From Legionella jordanis (GTDB lineage Bacteria; Pseudomonadota; Gammaproteobacteria; Legionellales; Legionellaceae): DNA of 64,000 nucleotides. The translations under genes were made by a program, and so were the position numbers. The notes beneath the pieces were generated by a model. The model had not been told where the DNA came from and ran no database searches. It saw only the letters and a list, made by a program, of their open reading frames with translations. The DNA is taken from contig NZ_LR134383.1 of the NCBI RefSeq assembly GCF_900637635.1, positions 1,457,501-1,521,500 of the forward strand, read 5' to 3'. Shown piece by piece: positions 11,161-20,149 of this stretch (the first letter of the stretch is position 1; every line of letters starts with the position of its first letter).

Positions 11161-11358
11161 CTTTAACGCTCATTTCTTTAAGTTTAGCTCAAAATAGTTC
11201 TCTGAGAGAGCCCTAATAAGAAGTATCGTAATTATTTAACACATTCAGAAAACATAAATTCCATTTTGTATTGTATAAAAGCAAGTTATAATGAATATGT
11301 GCTGTTTTCCCTCTCTAGTTATTTAGGAGAGTTTATTTCATTTTTCAAAGGATTGATT

Positions 11359-12198
11359 ATGAAACAATTACTCAGCGCGTTTCTTTTTGTATGTTCTTTG
11401 GCTGCATGTGCGGAATCCAGTCACATTTACTCTCAGGAAATCTCTTCATCTAAATATAAAATTATCAAGAAAGACAGCAACTTACAGACCATTATTAAAC
11501 ACCCTGAAATGTTTACACGCACTCATGAATACCCGACCCAAATTGTTAGGATTCATGGCAAACTCAACAACTCAACTTTAAATTGTGATGAAGTCGCCAA
11601 AACCATAGATGATTTTTTTTCAAAAGCCATTAAACACGATCTTTTTTATTACAATACGTTGATTATTTGTGGCTACGATCCAAAGACCGACTATGCTATC
11701 AGTTATAACCTTCAAAGTTATTTTGATCCACTTAATGATGCCGCAATTGATTATTTGCAAACCTATCTAAAAGAGCATAATGGAAAATTATTACTTGGCA
11801 AAACGTTCTTCGTGGAGAATGCTGAAGGAGTGGTCATTTCTTTAAACATCCATGTGGGCAATAAGAATGCACCGTCTGAACAAAGCATGTTGCTTTTGCG
11901 TACCGACAATAGCAACCATTATTTTGCCAATAATTATCAAGTGATGAAGGAGTTGATGGCAGATATAAAAGAACGCTACAACAGCAATGATCCTGAGCTT
12001 ATTTTGCCATTTTTAAGTAAATGGTTTTATCCATCAGCAGGCATGTTTTATCAGAGGCTGTTAAAGCTTTCTAATTATACTGAGCTGTTGCCTGAACGCA
12101 TTTTTCTTATGGAACAGGAACCCAAAATTTTTAGCTCGGCTCTTAAGTTTTATTTTGCAAATTATTGCAGCAAATATCCAAATAAACATTGCTTGTGA
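11359..12198 (+). CDS. Putative lipoprotein of unknown function
   Basis: A 279-residue protein. The start at 11359 is chosen because AAGGA lies upstream and the following residues form a signal peptide ending in a lipobox (SLAAC, Cys17); the frame is open further upstream to 11266. The mature part contains a Cys pair and repeated Tyr/Asp-rich segments (YFDPLNDAAIDYLQTYL) but no domain I recognise. It lies 115 bases upstream of the NHLM secretion genes in the same orientation, so a functional link is possible but unsupported. Confidence 0.65.
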   Translation: MKQLLSAFLFVCSLAACAESSHIYSQEISSSKYKIIKKDSNLQTIIKHPEMFTRTHEYPTQIVRIHGKLNNSTLNCDEVAKTIDDFFSKAIKHDLFYYNTLIICGYDPKTDYAISYNLQSYFDPLNDAAIDYLQTYLKEHNGKLLLGKTFFVENAEGVVISLNIHVGNKNAPSEQSMLLLRTDNSNHYFANNYQVMKELMADIKERYNSNDPELILPFLSKWFYPSAGMFYQRLLKLSNYTELLPERIFLMEQEPKIFSSALKFYFANYCSKYPNKHCL

Positions 12199-12251
12199 TG
12201 ATCTTGCAATCTGGATGGCGCAGTAATGGCGTCATCCAAAAAATAAGAAGA

Positions 12252-12290
12252 CCCTGGTTTGTTCGCATTAGAAATACTGCGAAATCAGGT
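12252..12290. other. Imperfect hairpin upstream of the NHLM genes
   Basis: Left arm around CCTGGTTTGTTCGCA and right arm around TGCGAAATCAGG with a ten-base loop, sitting between the lipoprotein gene and the NHLM adaptor gene. It has no T-run. It could be an attenuator, an mRNA stabiliser or a weak terminator. Confidence 0.35.
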
Positions 12291-12325
12291 ATATACTCAA
12301 ATTTAAAGGCCCTTTGACCCGCCCA

Positions 12326-13573
12326 ATGTCCAAATTATTTCGTGAGAAAAGCCTAAGTAGATTAAATAATCCAGAAAAGCTGGATAATTTGTTTCGTCTT
12401 GTGTCGCCAATGAATTGGCTCATTCTTTTAGTACTTATTCTTCTACTGGGTTTAATCGTTTTATGGGGAATTTATGGGCAGGTTGATACGAGAATTTCAG
12501 GAAATGGCATTTTAATCAGTGGCGGACAGAGGATATATGATGCTATTGCGGAAGAAACAGGTCGATTATTAAGCATTGAGGTCAAAGTTGGTGATCACGT
12601 TAAGAAAGGCCAGCCTTTGGCGAAACTCAAACTTTCCCTGTTAAATCTTGAGCTTGAAAATAAAAAGGAGGTATTGGCAACCTTACAAAATCAGCTCACA
12701 GACCTTCAACAATTCATCCAAAATGACTTCAAGCTGGATCAGGAAAATAACAAAGTCCTCCAACAAAATTGGCAAAAAGATCTGTCAAACGTCACGCTCC
12801 ATTTGCAATATCTAAAGCAAGCAATAGAAGAGCGCGAGAAAGTGGTTGGCAAGGCTGTTTCACGTCAGGAGTTAGCGGATTTAAAGGCAAGATATTACAA
12901 AGATCTTCAAGATCGAGATGAAATCAACAGAAAAATGGCCGAAAGCGTTATCGAAATGAAACGTCGCGCGGAAGCGAACCAAGAACGGTTTCGCCAACTT
13001 CAAAATAAGATTTTACAAACGCGTCTTGAGTTAAGTGCAATTGAAAAAAGACTGACATTAAGCAGTGTAGTCGTCAGTCCCGTCGATGGGGAAGTCATCA
13101 GTGTTTTGGGTAAACCCGGTGAAGTTGTCCAGAGCGGGATGAAAATTTTGGATATTGAGCCTTCCTCCGAGCACATCGATGCTGCTGTTTATGTGCCAGC
13201 TGCCTTAGGAAAATTGATTTTACCTGGTATGGCGGCTCAAGTGGTTCCCAGTACTGTAAAAAAGCAGGAGTATGGCAGCATTGTTGGGGTAGTAAGGGAT
13301 GTGGCGAAGTTTCCAAGTAGCCAAAGTAGCATGATGTCTGTTCTTTCTAATGAAAAATTAGTCGAAGATTTTTCAAAATCAGGACCGCAACTTTACATTC
13401 GTATTGATTTAATTGAGGCCAATACGATGAGTGGTTACAAATGGACAACTTCTCAAGGCCCCGATATTAGCATTACTAATGGAACTTTGTGCAGCGCTGA
13501 TATTATTGTAAAAACTCAGCCTCCGATAACCCTGGTTATACCAACGGTTAAACAGTTTTTAGGAATGGATTGA
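12326..13573 (+). CDS. NHLM-type secretion system HlyD-like adaptor
   Basis: About 415 residues, a periplasmic adaptor of the kind encoded with NHLM bacteriocin exporters. A short cytoplasmic N-terminus is followed by one membrane helix (NWLILLVLILLLGLIVLWG, about residues 30-50), a biotinyl-lipoyl-like half motif (GRLLSIEVKVGDHVKKGQPL), a long coiled coil (about 105-240), the second half motif (VVVSPVDGEVISVLGKPGE) and a beta domain. A TTG at 12314, four bases after AAAGG, is an alternative start. The gene abuts the C39 peptidase/ABC gene with the stop almost touching the next start. Confidence 0.8.
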   Translation: MSKLFREKSLSRLNNPEKLDNLFRLVSPMNWLILLVLILLLGLIVLWGIYGQVDTRISGNGILISGGQRIYDAIAEETGRLLSIEVKVGDHVKKGQPLAKLKLSLLNLELENKKEVLATLQNQLTDLQQFIQNDFKLDQENNKVLQQNWQKDLSNVTLHLQYLKQAIEEREKVVGKAVSRQELADLKARYYKDLQDRDEINRKMAESVIEMKRRAEANQERFRQLQNKILQTRLELSAIEKRLTLSSVVVSPVDGEVISVLGKPGEVVQSGMKILDIEPSSEHIDAAVYVPAALGKLILPGMAAQVVPSTVKKQEYGSIVGVVRDVAKFPSSQSSMMSVLSNEKLVEDFSKSGPQLYIRIDLIEANTMSGYKWTTSQGPDISITNGTLCSADIIVKTQPPITLVIPTVKQFLGMD

Positions 13574-13575
13574 CC

Positions 13576-15741
13576 ATGGCTCGCTTATTTGGTCGCAGAA
13601 ATAAAACAGCAACCATATTACAACTCGAATCAGTGGAGTGCGGCTCAGTTGCTCTTGCAATTGTTCTGGCCTTTTATGGCCGCTGGATTCCTTTGGACGT
13701 ATTACGTAGTGACTGTGGAGTCTCTCGTGATGGGAGTAGGGCTGATAATCTTGTTCTCGCTGCGGAAAAACATGGTCTCACGGTTTCAGCTTATAGCCTC
13801 GAGCCCGAAGACGTCACCGATTTTCATTTACCTGCCATCATTCATTGGGAGTTTAATCATTTTGTGGTTTTAGAGGACGTAAAGGGGCAGAAAATTTTCA
13901 TTAATGATCCTGCCTTTGGCCCAAGAGTATTAAGTTGGGAGGAATTTGATGAAGGGTTCACTGGAGTTTTTCTTGAACTTAAACCTGGGCCCGGTTTCAT
14001 CAAATACGGGCATAGGCCAAAAGTACTACCGCAGTTGGTCCATCGCCTTAGTCAATCACAAAATGCAGTCATTTTCATTATATTGGCAACTTTAGCTTTA
14101 GCTATTCCTGGATTGGCAATTCCAGGTTTGGTTAAGGTTTTTATTGATGAAATCCTGGTTCAGCAAATGACTGCCTGGCAAAAACCAGTCTTAATCAGTT
14201 TAATTATCGCTGCCTGTTTTAAAGGGCTTTTAACTTGGTATCAAAGTTTGATGCTTTCAAGGCTTGAAAGTAAATTATCTGTAGTCCATAGTTCTACATT
14301 TTTTTGGCGCTTACTGCGTTTACCGCAATCATTTTTTAGCCAACGTTACTTAGGTGACATCTTAAGTCGATTTCAATCAAGTGACTCCATCGCGGCGCTT
14401 GTGTCGCAACAATTTGGCGTCAATGCGGTTAATTTGTTGCTGGCATTTATTTATTTTTTTATCCTGTTACTCTTAAGTATACCTCTTGCTCTCGTGGTAT
14501 TAATTTCAAGTGGTATTAACTTGGTTATTCTACTGGCAAGTAATAGGAAAAGGACTGATTTAAGTGCCAGAGAAACAAAGGCAGTTAACAATCTTTTAAG
14601 TTCAGCCATTAGTGGTTTACAAATGATTGAAACTTATAAGGCTTCAGGCGCTGAACGGGATTTTTTCCAGAAATTTTTTGGCCTTCATGCCAACTATCTA
14701 ATTAGTACACAACAATTAAATGTTACCCGCGAGAGCATGGCCATCTTACCTCAGGCCATTGATGCTTTAACCACGGCTCTTATCCTTGGCCTTGGGGCGT
14801 GGTTCATTATGCAGGGGAAGTTAACCATAGGAACGGTGGTGGGTTTTCAATTGCTATATGGTAACTTTAGTCAGCCTATCAACTCACTGATTTTAATGAT
14901 TGGTAAAATTCAGGAAATAAATTCCGATTTGGTGCGGGTAAAGGATGTAACGGATCATGAAATGGCTAAGCGTTATCATTCTCCTTCTCGGACTAAAACG
15001 GAAAAGCCGGTCAAATTAATTGGGCATGTGCAGTTTGAAAAGGTCACTTTTGGCTACAGTCCATTGTCTTCGCCATTGATTGAAAATTTTTCGTTGGACA
15101 TCAAACCGGGCAGAAGACTCGCCTTGGTTGGAGGCTCAGGAAGTGGTAAATCAACCATTGGCAAACTGCTGTTGAGTCATTATCAACCCTGGTCTGGCCA
15201 AATTTTGATCGATGGTATGCCTTTGAATGATATTCCTAATGAACTAAGAACCCGCTCTATTACCGGGGTGGATCAAGACATCAATTTATTTGAGGCAAGT
15301 GTAAAGGACAATTTAACCTTATGGGATTCTACCATTGAAGACGAGGCTATTCTCAATGCGGCCAAAGCAGTATTTATGCATGATGTCATTGCCGGGCAGC
15401 GCGCTGGGGGCTATGAAAGTATGATTACTGAAGGAGGCTCCAATTTTAGTGGAGGGCAGAGGCAGAGATTGGAAATAGCAAGAGCATTGCTACAAAAACC
15501 GAGTATTTTAATCCTTGATGAGGCCACTTCTGCTTTAGATGCCTACATGGAGCAAATGATCGACAGTCACATTCGTCAACTGGGTTGTACTTTGTTAATT
15601 ATCTCTCATCGGTTAAGTGCCATTCGCGATGCAGACGAAATCATTGTTCTTGACAATGGCAAAGTAGTGGAACGAGGTACTCATCAAGAATTGCTGCAGC
15701 GACAAGGTACTTATTGTCGTTTATTGGCAAGTGAGACTTAA
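13576..15741 (+). CDS. NHLM-type C39 peptidase/ABC exporter
   Basis: A 721-residue peptidase-containing ABC transporter that should cut the leader from a secreted peptide at a double-Gly-type site and export it. The C39 domain (residues 1-130) has the full catalytic set: Gln16, Cys22 (LESVECGSVAL), His95 (NHFVVLEDV) and Asp111 (INDPAFG). The six-helix membrane domain spans about 160-440. The ATPase domain has Walker A GGSGSGKST, signature FSGGQRQRLE and Walker B ILILDEATSALD. The start at 13576 is ATG; TTG at 13570 is an alternative. Second of three genes in the secretion operon. Confidence 0.88.
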   Translation: MARLFGRRNKTATILQLESVECGSVALAIVLAFYGRWIPLDVLRSDCGVSRDGSRADNLVLAAEKHGLTVSAYSLEPEDVTDFHLPAIIHWEFNHFVVLEDVKGQKIFINDPAFGPRVLSWEEFDEGFTGVFLELKPGPGFIKYGHRPKVLPQLVHRLSQSQNAVIFIILATLALAIPGLAIPGLVKVFIDEILVQQMTAWQKPVLISLIIAACFKGLLTWYQSLMLSRLESKLSVVHSSTFFWRLLRLPQSFFSQRYLGDILSRFQSSDSIAALVSQQFGVNAVNLLLAFIYFFILLLLSIPLALVVLISSGINLVILLASNRKRTDLSARETKAVNNLLSSAISGLQMIETYKASGAERDFFQKFFGLHANYLISTQQLNVTRESMAILPQAIDALTTALILGLGAWFIMQGKLTIGTVVGFQLLYGNFSQPINSLILMIGKIQEINSDLVRVKDVTDHEMAKRYHSPSRTKTEKPVKLIGHVQFEKVTFGYSPLSSPLIENFSLDIKPGRRLALVGGSGSGKSTIGKLLLSHYQPWSGQILIDGMPLNDIPNELRTRSITGVDQDINLFEASVKDNLTLWDSTIEDEAILNAAKAVFMHDVIAGQRAGGYESMITEGGSNFSGGQRQRLEIARALLQKPSILILDEATSALDAYMEQMIDSHIRQLGCTLLIISHRLSAIRDADEIIVLDNGKVVERGTHQELLQRQGTYCRLLASET

Positions 15742-15744
15742 AAT

Positions 15745-18363
15745 ATGGCTAACTCAGAGGGGCTTATTCAACTTTCAAAAGAATTCGATTTGCTTAAGTC
15801 TTCTATGAACTACTTCATACAAGCTGGGGCTGTTGATTTGTTTTTAATTCCGACAACTGGAATCGAAACAGACAAACGTTATCCATTGTTTCGCTTACAA
15901 AGCGGCGAGTTGCTATTAGGTTTTGCAGAAGCTTTACTAAAAGAGAATGGCTGGAAATTACTGGCTTCACCGCTTCCTGAAACTTGGGTGACTGAATTAT
16001 CGGAAGCAGACATCTCTGCGGCCACGTTTCCTCAGAAATTTTTCAATTGGGCACAGCATTTTACACAGTTCCTAAGGCCGCAATATTTAAAGCAAATTGA
16101 TGTTCAACTGCTTAGGGAAAGCCTTGTTGAAAACTTCAAACAAAACCGGATTTCATTTCAGGAAGTCATTTGGCCTTTATTGATTAAAACCACCAAATTC
16201 ATACATAAAGAAGAGCGGGCACGGATTCGACAAAGAAAAAAGAACGAGAGTAGTTTCCTTAAACGTGCTTTTGTTCAAATGCTCACCATCATTTATAACA
16301 GGAAATACATTCCCCAAGGGGAGCCTGATGCAAGCTTGGCAATTTGCGTTCGCTATATTGCGCAGTATTACCAAATTGATATTCCTGAATCGTTTCAACC
16401 CACTAATTTAAAGCAATTAACCCAAAAAATTGGTTTACCCATGAGAGAGGTTTCTCTCAAAGGAAAATGGTGGCTTTTTGGAACCCACCCTTTATTGTTA
16501 CAGAAAAAGGAACAAAATATCTTCTATCTTGCACTTCCCCAAGAGGCAGGCAGTTTAATTTTATTTGATCCTCAACAGGGCTTAAAAAAGAAACTCAGCC
16601 AAGAGGAAGCTCAATCCTTTAATCCCATAGGCTGGCAACTGTATTGTTCTCTCCCTCAACAGAAGCTCAAGCTACGAGAACTCATTGCATTTGCTTTTAG
16701 AGGGTGTCGAAAGGATATCACACGCTTATTAATCATGGGTGTTATGGCTGCCATAATGAGTCTGGCGGTACCCTGGTTTACAGGCGTACTATTCGATCAG
16801 GTGGTGCCTGCAGGGAATATGGTACAGTTGCAACAAATTCTAATGGCATTGCTGGTTGCAGCCTGTGCAGCAGGATTATTTGAATTAGCTCGCGCGATGG
16901 CTATCATTCGAATTGGCAGTAAGCTCAATCTAAACATTGATATTGCTATATGGGATCGATTGATTCGTCTACCAGCCAATTTTTTTCGTCAGTTTAGCAG
17001 TGGGGAACTGGCAAGAAGAGCTTTGGGAGCAAGCAGTATTCGACGGATCATAGAAGGAGTCGTCATTAACTCCATTCTAAGCGGTATTTTTTCAGTACTT
17101 AGCTTTGCATTATTGTTTTACTACGATGCCAAACTTGCATTAATAGCAACTGCATTCGGCTTTATCATTTCAACCTACACTTTGCTGATTAGTTTTACGC
17201 AGCTGTTTAATTATAAAAACATGGAGGCACTTGAAGGGCAGCTTTCGGGCATGATTGTCCAACTGTTAAATGGGGTAGCAAAAATTCAAAGTAGCGGACG
17301 AGAAAAAACAGTTTTTTCTTTATGGGCTCTAAAAAATGGCGAAATTAAAGGTACTGCTTATAAGGTCAATTGGTACCATGCACTGCTATCCAGTTTAAAT
17401 GCTTTTAGTATGCCCGTTCTCATCGTGATTATTTTTGCCCAATTGCTAAAAAGTGAAAGCGCACTGAGTTTGGGTGCTTTCCTTGCGTTTAATGCCGCTC
17501 TAGGACAATTCATTGCTGGGATGCTCTCACTAACGAACGTTCTTAGCCAACTGCTCCACAGCATTCCTTTACTAAAAAGAACAGCCCCAATTATTGAGTG
17601 TTTACCAGAAATACATGCAGGAAAAACCGATCCAGCTATTTTAAATGGAAAAATTGAAGTCGATCACTTAACGTTTTTTTATTCCTCAAAAGAGCAGCCA
17701 GTGGTTAAAGATGTATCCTTTATTATAGAGCCCGGGCAGTATGTGGCGATTTGCGGGCCTTCTGGCTCGGGCAAATCCACGCTATTGCGTTTACTGCTTG
17801 GGTTTGAAAGCCCTCAGCAAGGGCATATTTTTTTCGACGACCACGACATGAAACAATTGAATTTACAAAGAGTACGAGAACAATGTGGAGTGGTGCTGCA
17901 AAATAGTTTGGTTATGCCGGGCAGTTTGTTTGAGAATATTGCAGGTTCAGCACAACTAAGTTTCGAAGCGGTTTGGCAAGCTGCGGAAATGGCGGGGCTG
18001 GCTGAAGACATCAAAAAAATGCCAATGGGCTTACATACCATTATTTCAGAACGAGGAGGGACACTTTCTGGAGGACAAAGACAACGGGTTTTAATTGCAA
18101 GAGCACTGGCAAAAAAACCAAGGATCTTATTTTTTGATGAGGCGACCAGTTCATTAGATAATTTAAGTCAGTCAATGGTCAGCAAGAGTTTGGAGGAGTT
18201 AAAAATCAGCCGCCTGGTTATAGCACACCGTTTGTCAACCATTCAACATGCGAACCTCATCTTAGTTATGGAGCAAGGGCAAATTGTGGAGTCGGGTACT
18301 TATGACGAACTAATGGCCCATAATGGTTTATTTGCCAGAATGGCCAGTCGGCAGCTGATTTAG
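15745..18363 (+). CDS. NHLM-type second ABC exporter subunit
   Basis: An 872-residue ABC transporter, third gene of the NHLM secretion trio, starting three bases after the preceding stop. The first roughly 320 residues form a long cytoplasmic N-terminal region without peptidase residues, as known for the non-peptidase NHLM half transporter. A six-helix membrane domain follows (about 325-600), then an ATPase with Walker A CGPSGSGKST, signature LSGGQRQRVLIA and Walker B ILFFDEATSSLD. It probably pairs with the C39 exporter as a heterodimer. No NHLP or Nif11-type precursor is seen within the window. Confidence 0.85.
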   Translation: MANSEGLIQLSKEFDLLKSSMNYFIQAGAVDLFLIPTTGIETDKRYPLFRLQSGELLLGFAEALLKENGWKLLASPLPETWVTELSEADISAATFPQKFFNWAQHFTQFLRPQYLKQIDVQLLRESLVENFKQNRISFQEVIWPLLIKTTKFIHKEERARIRQRKKNESSFLKRAFVQMLTIIYNRKYIPQGEPDASLAICVRYIAQYYQIDIPESFQPTNLKQLTQKIGLPMREVSLKGKWWLFGTHPLLLQKKEQNIFYLALPQEAGSLILFDPQQGLKKKLSQEEAQSFNPIGWQLYCSLPQQKLKLRELIAFAFRGCRKDITRLLIMGVMAAIMSLAVPWFTGVLFDQVVPAGNMVQLQQILMALLVAACAAGLFELARAMAIIRIGSKLNLNIDIAIWDRLIRLPANFFRQFSSGELARRALGASSIRRIIEGVVINSILSGIFSVLSFALLFYYDAKLALIATAFGFIISTYTLLISFTQLFNYKNMEALEGQLSGMIVQLLNGVAKIQSSGREKTVFSLWALKNGEIKGTAYKVNWYHALLSSLNAFSMPVLIVIIFAQLLKSESALSLGAFLAFNAALGQFIAGMLSLTNVLSQLLHSIPLLKRTAPIIECLPEIHAGKTDPAILNGKIEVDHLTFFYSSKEQPVVKDVSFIIEPGQYVAICGPSGSGKSTLLRLLLGFESPQQGHIFFDDHDMKQLNLQRVREQCGVVLQNSLVMPGSLFENIAGSAQLSFEAVWQAAEMAGLAEDIKKMPMGLHTIISERGGTLSGGQRQRVLIARALAKKPRILFFDEATSSLDNLSQSMVSKSLEELKISRLVIAHRLSTIQHANLILVMEQGQIVESGTYDELMAHNGLFARMASRQLI

Positions 18364-18437
18364 TCTATTTACTAGCTGCTTTGCCATTTTAAGCTTCGGT
18401 GACTATCCTTTCTCTTATCTAAGGAATTCACCATGAT

Positions 18438-19427
18438 TTAATAATGCTCTTTAATTACTTCCATAGGTTCCACTAGATGATAATTGCAAAATCGTCCCCA
18501 ATAACGAGCGGTAGCTTCAATTATTTCGGGCCGCAAATAAGGCCTCTTGTCAATTTGACTTCTAAATAGGGAAAGGATTTTTAGCTTGTCGTCTATGAAA
18601 TGGTCAATGTTTATGAAAATATTTGGCCTAAAGTCAACGGTACTGGACGGAGATAAATAACCAAATAACTTGGAAATTTGGCGGCTCGCGGTGAGTGTCG
18701 CTCGGTGTATGCACCGATGATCTTGATGACTATCATTATACGCATGCGTGTAGACATGAGTGGGATTAACTTGATTGATAATTTCTTCAATAAATTCTAT
18801 CGTTTCACTTGTGTCGCTTATTTTTGTATCTTTCATATTGCCCAAAAACAGTTGGGCTTCCTGCATTTTGGCAGCTTCCTCGGCCTCCCTTTTTCTAATG
18901 GCTGGATCCCCGCCGACTGCCCCTAGGCTTAAAGTCAAAATATTAATACGAGCCCCTTCAGCCCGAAGCTTAGCTAAAGTTCCAGCGCATCCGAATTCAA
19001 CATCATCTGGATGAGCACCTATGGCCAAAACGATTTTTTTCTTTTTTTCTTTATTATTTTTGGCTTCCTCAGCTAACTGTATAGCTCGGCTGGTGAACTC
19101 AACTTCATCTATTGGTTTGAAAAACAAGCCATCTGCATGATGTTGCATCGCAGTGAGTATGAAATCAACCTTTACATTGGAGGTAATAATTATAATGGAG
19201 GTATGGGGATCAACTGCTTTAACCATCTGCGTAATATCTAAGTCATTTACTTCGGGAGAATTGATATCGGTAATGACCAAATGCCAGTTATTGGCTGCAA
19301 TTCGTTCTTTAGCCCGATTCGTTTCAGTCACATGGGTAACTTCAGCCTGTTCTTCAAGGCAGCGCATGATGGTTCGGGCGATTCCATAATCGGGCTCAAT
19401 TAGTAAAATTCTAAAGAGTCGTTTCAA
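18438..19427 (-). CDS. Response-regulator receiver fused to PIG-L deacetylase
   Basis: A 329-residue two-domain protein. Residues 1-125 form a CheY-like receiver with acidic Glu11/Asp13, phosphoacceptor Asp54 (LVITDINSP), Thr82 (IIIITSN) and Lys104 (FFKPI). A charged, Lys-rich linker (about 122-131) leads to a PIG-L/LmbE zinc deacetylase domain with the AHPDD motif at 138-142 and a later HQDHR metal/catalytic motif. PIG-L enzymes remove acetyl groups from N-acetylated sugars. It is the last gene of the minus-strand exopolysaccharide group, 134 bases after the phosphatase gene, so it may have its own promoter. No histidine kinase is adjacent. Confidence 0.85.
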   Translation of the reverse strand: MKRLFRILLIEPDYGIARTIMRCLEEQAEVTHVTETNRAKERIAANNWHLVITDINSPEVNDLDITQMVKAVDPHTSIIIITSNVKVDFILTAMQHHADGLFFKPIDEVEFTSRAIQLAEEAKNNKEKKKKIVLAIGAHPDDVEFGCAGTLAKLRAEGARINILTLSLGAVGGDPAIRKREAEEAAKMQEAQLFLGNMKDTKISDTSETIEFIEEIINQVNPTHVYTHAYNDSHQDHRCIHRATLTASRQISKLFGYLSPSSTVDFRPNIFINIDHFIDDKLKILSLFRSQIDKRPYLRPEIIEATARYWGRFCNYHLVEPMEVIKEHY

Positions 19428-19561
19428 GCGATTACTCCCTTAATCTACAACGACAGCCAAATAAAATATTTACTTTAATAAAAATATAGTCTCAAGTTTT
19501 TTGGTTGTAAATTTATTTAAGCATCCTACACATCATTGCTTCCCAGGCCCAAGCTGTAGGT

Positions 19562-20149
19562 TTATTCGAATATGAGTTCAATAATTTCGCCATTTTTAAT
19601 TGGATTACTGGTTTCCTGCTGGCGAAATAGTTGCATCCACTCAGCATTTGGATGAAAACCCTGGGTGAGTGCTAGCTGGTACGCTTTGAGAAATTGCCCA
19701 TGACCAATCACCACAATAAATCCCTGTAATTTCCGGATCTGATGATGAAAATTAGCCACCCTTTTAAGAAACGAGGCAAATGACTCTGCATCTTTACCAT
19801 CACAATAGTTCGGATCTAGCCTGCTCCAATACAGTTCAATTTCTTTTCTTCTCGATAAGGGATCCAAATAGCTCAGGCGAACCGGCGATAGATAGATATG
19901 CTCATAGATTGGCCATATATTTAGCTCTGTATTCGGCCATCTTTTTAACAGGTATTGGGCAGTCTGCTTTGCACGTTGTAGGGGTGAGACTATCAGTAAA
20001 TCAGGTTGCTGCATGATTTTTGTAGCAATATAGCGGGCTTGCTTCTTGCCTAAAGGCGTCAAACAGGATTCAGCAGGTTTGGTGCTCCATATGCCTGTGT
20101 TAACCTCGGTTTCACCATGCCTTATCAACCAAAGATTTAGCTTTGACAT
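19562..20149 (-). CDS. Histidine phosphatase (phosphoglycerate mutase-like)
   Basis: About 195 residues with the RHG signature (LIRHGETEVN) near the N-terminus, the conserved phosphate-binding Arg in SPLQRAKQTA and the second catalytic His in VVIGHGQFLKAY. Probably a cytoplasmic phosphatase of sugar-phosphate or phosphoester substrates; the specific substrate is not readable. The ATG at 20149 is preferred over a TTG at 20161. The start overlaps the end of the ATP-grasp gene, indicating co-translation. Confidence 0.85.
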   Translation of the reverse strand: MSKLNLWLIRHGETEVNTGIWSTKPAESCLTPLGKKQARYIATKIMQQPDLLIVSPLQRAKQTAQYLLKRWPNTELNIWPIYEHIYLSPVRLSYLDPLSRRKEIELYWSRLDPNYCDGKDAESFASFLKRVANFHHQIRKLQGFIVVIGHGQFLKAYQLALTQGFHPNAEWMQLFRQQETSNPIKNGEIIELIFE

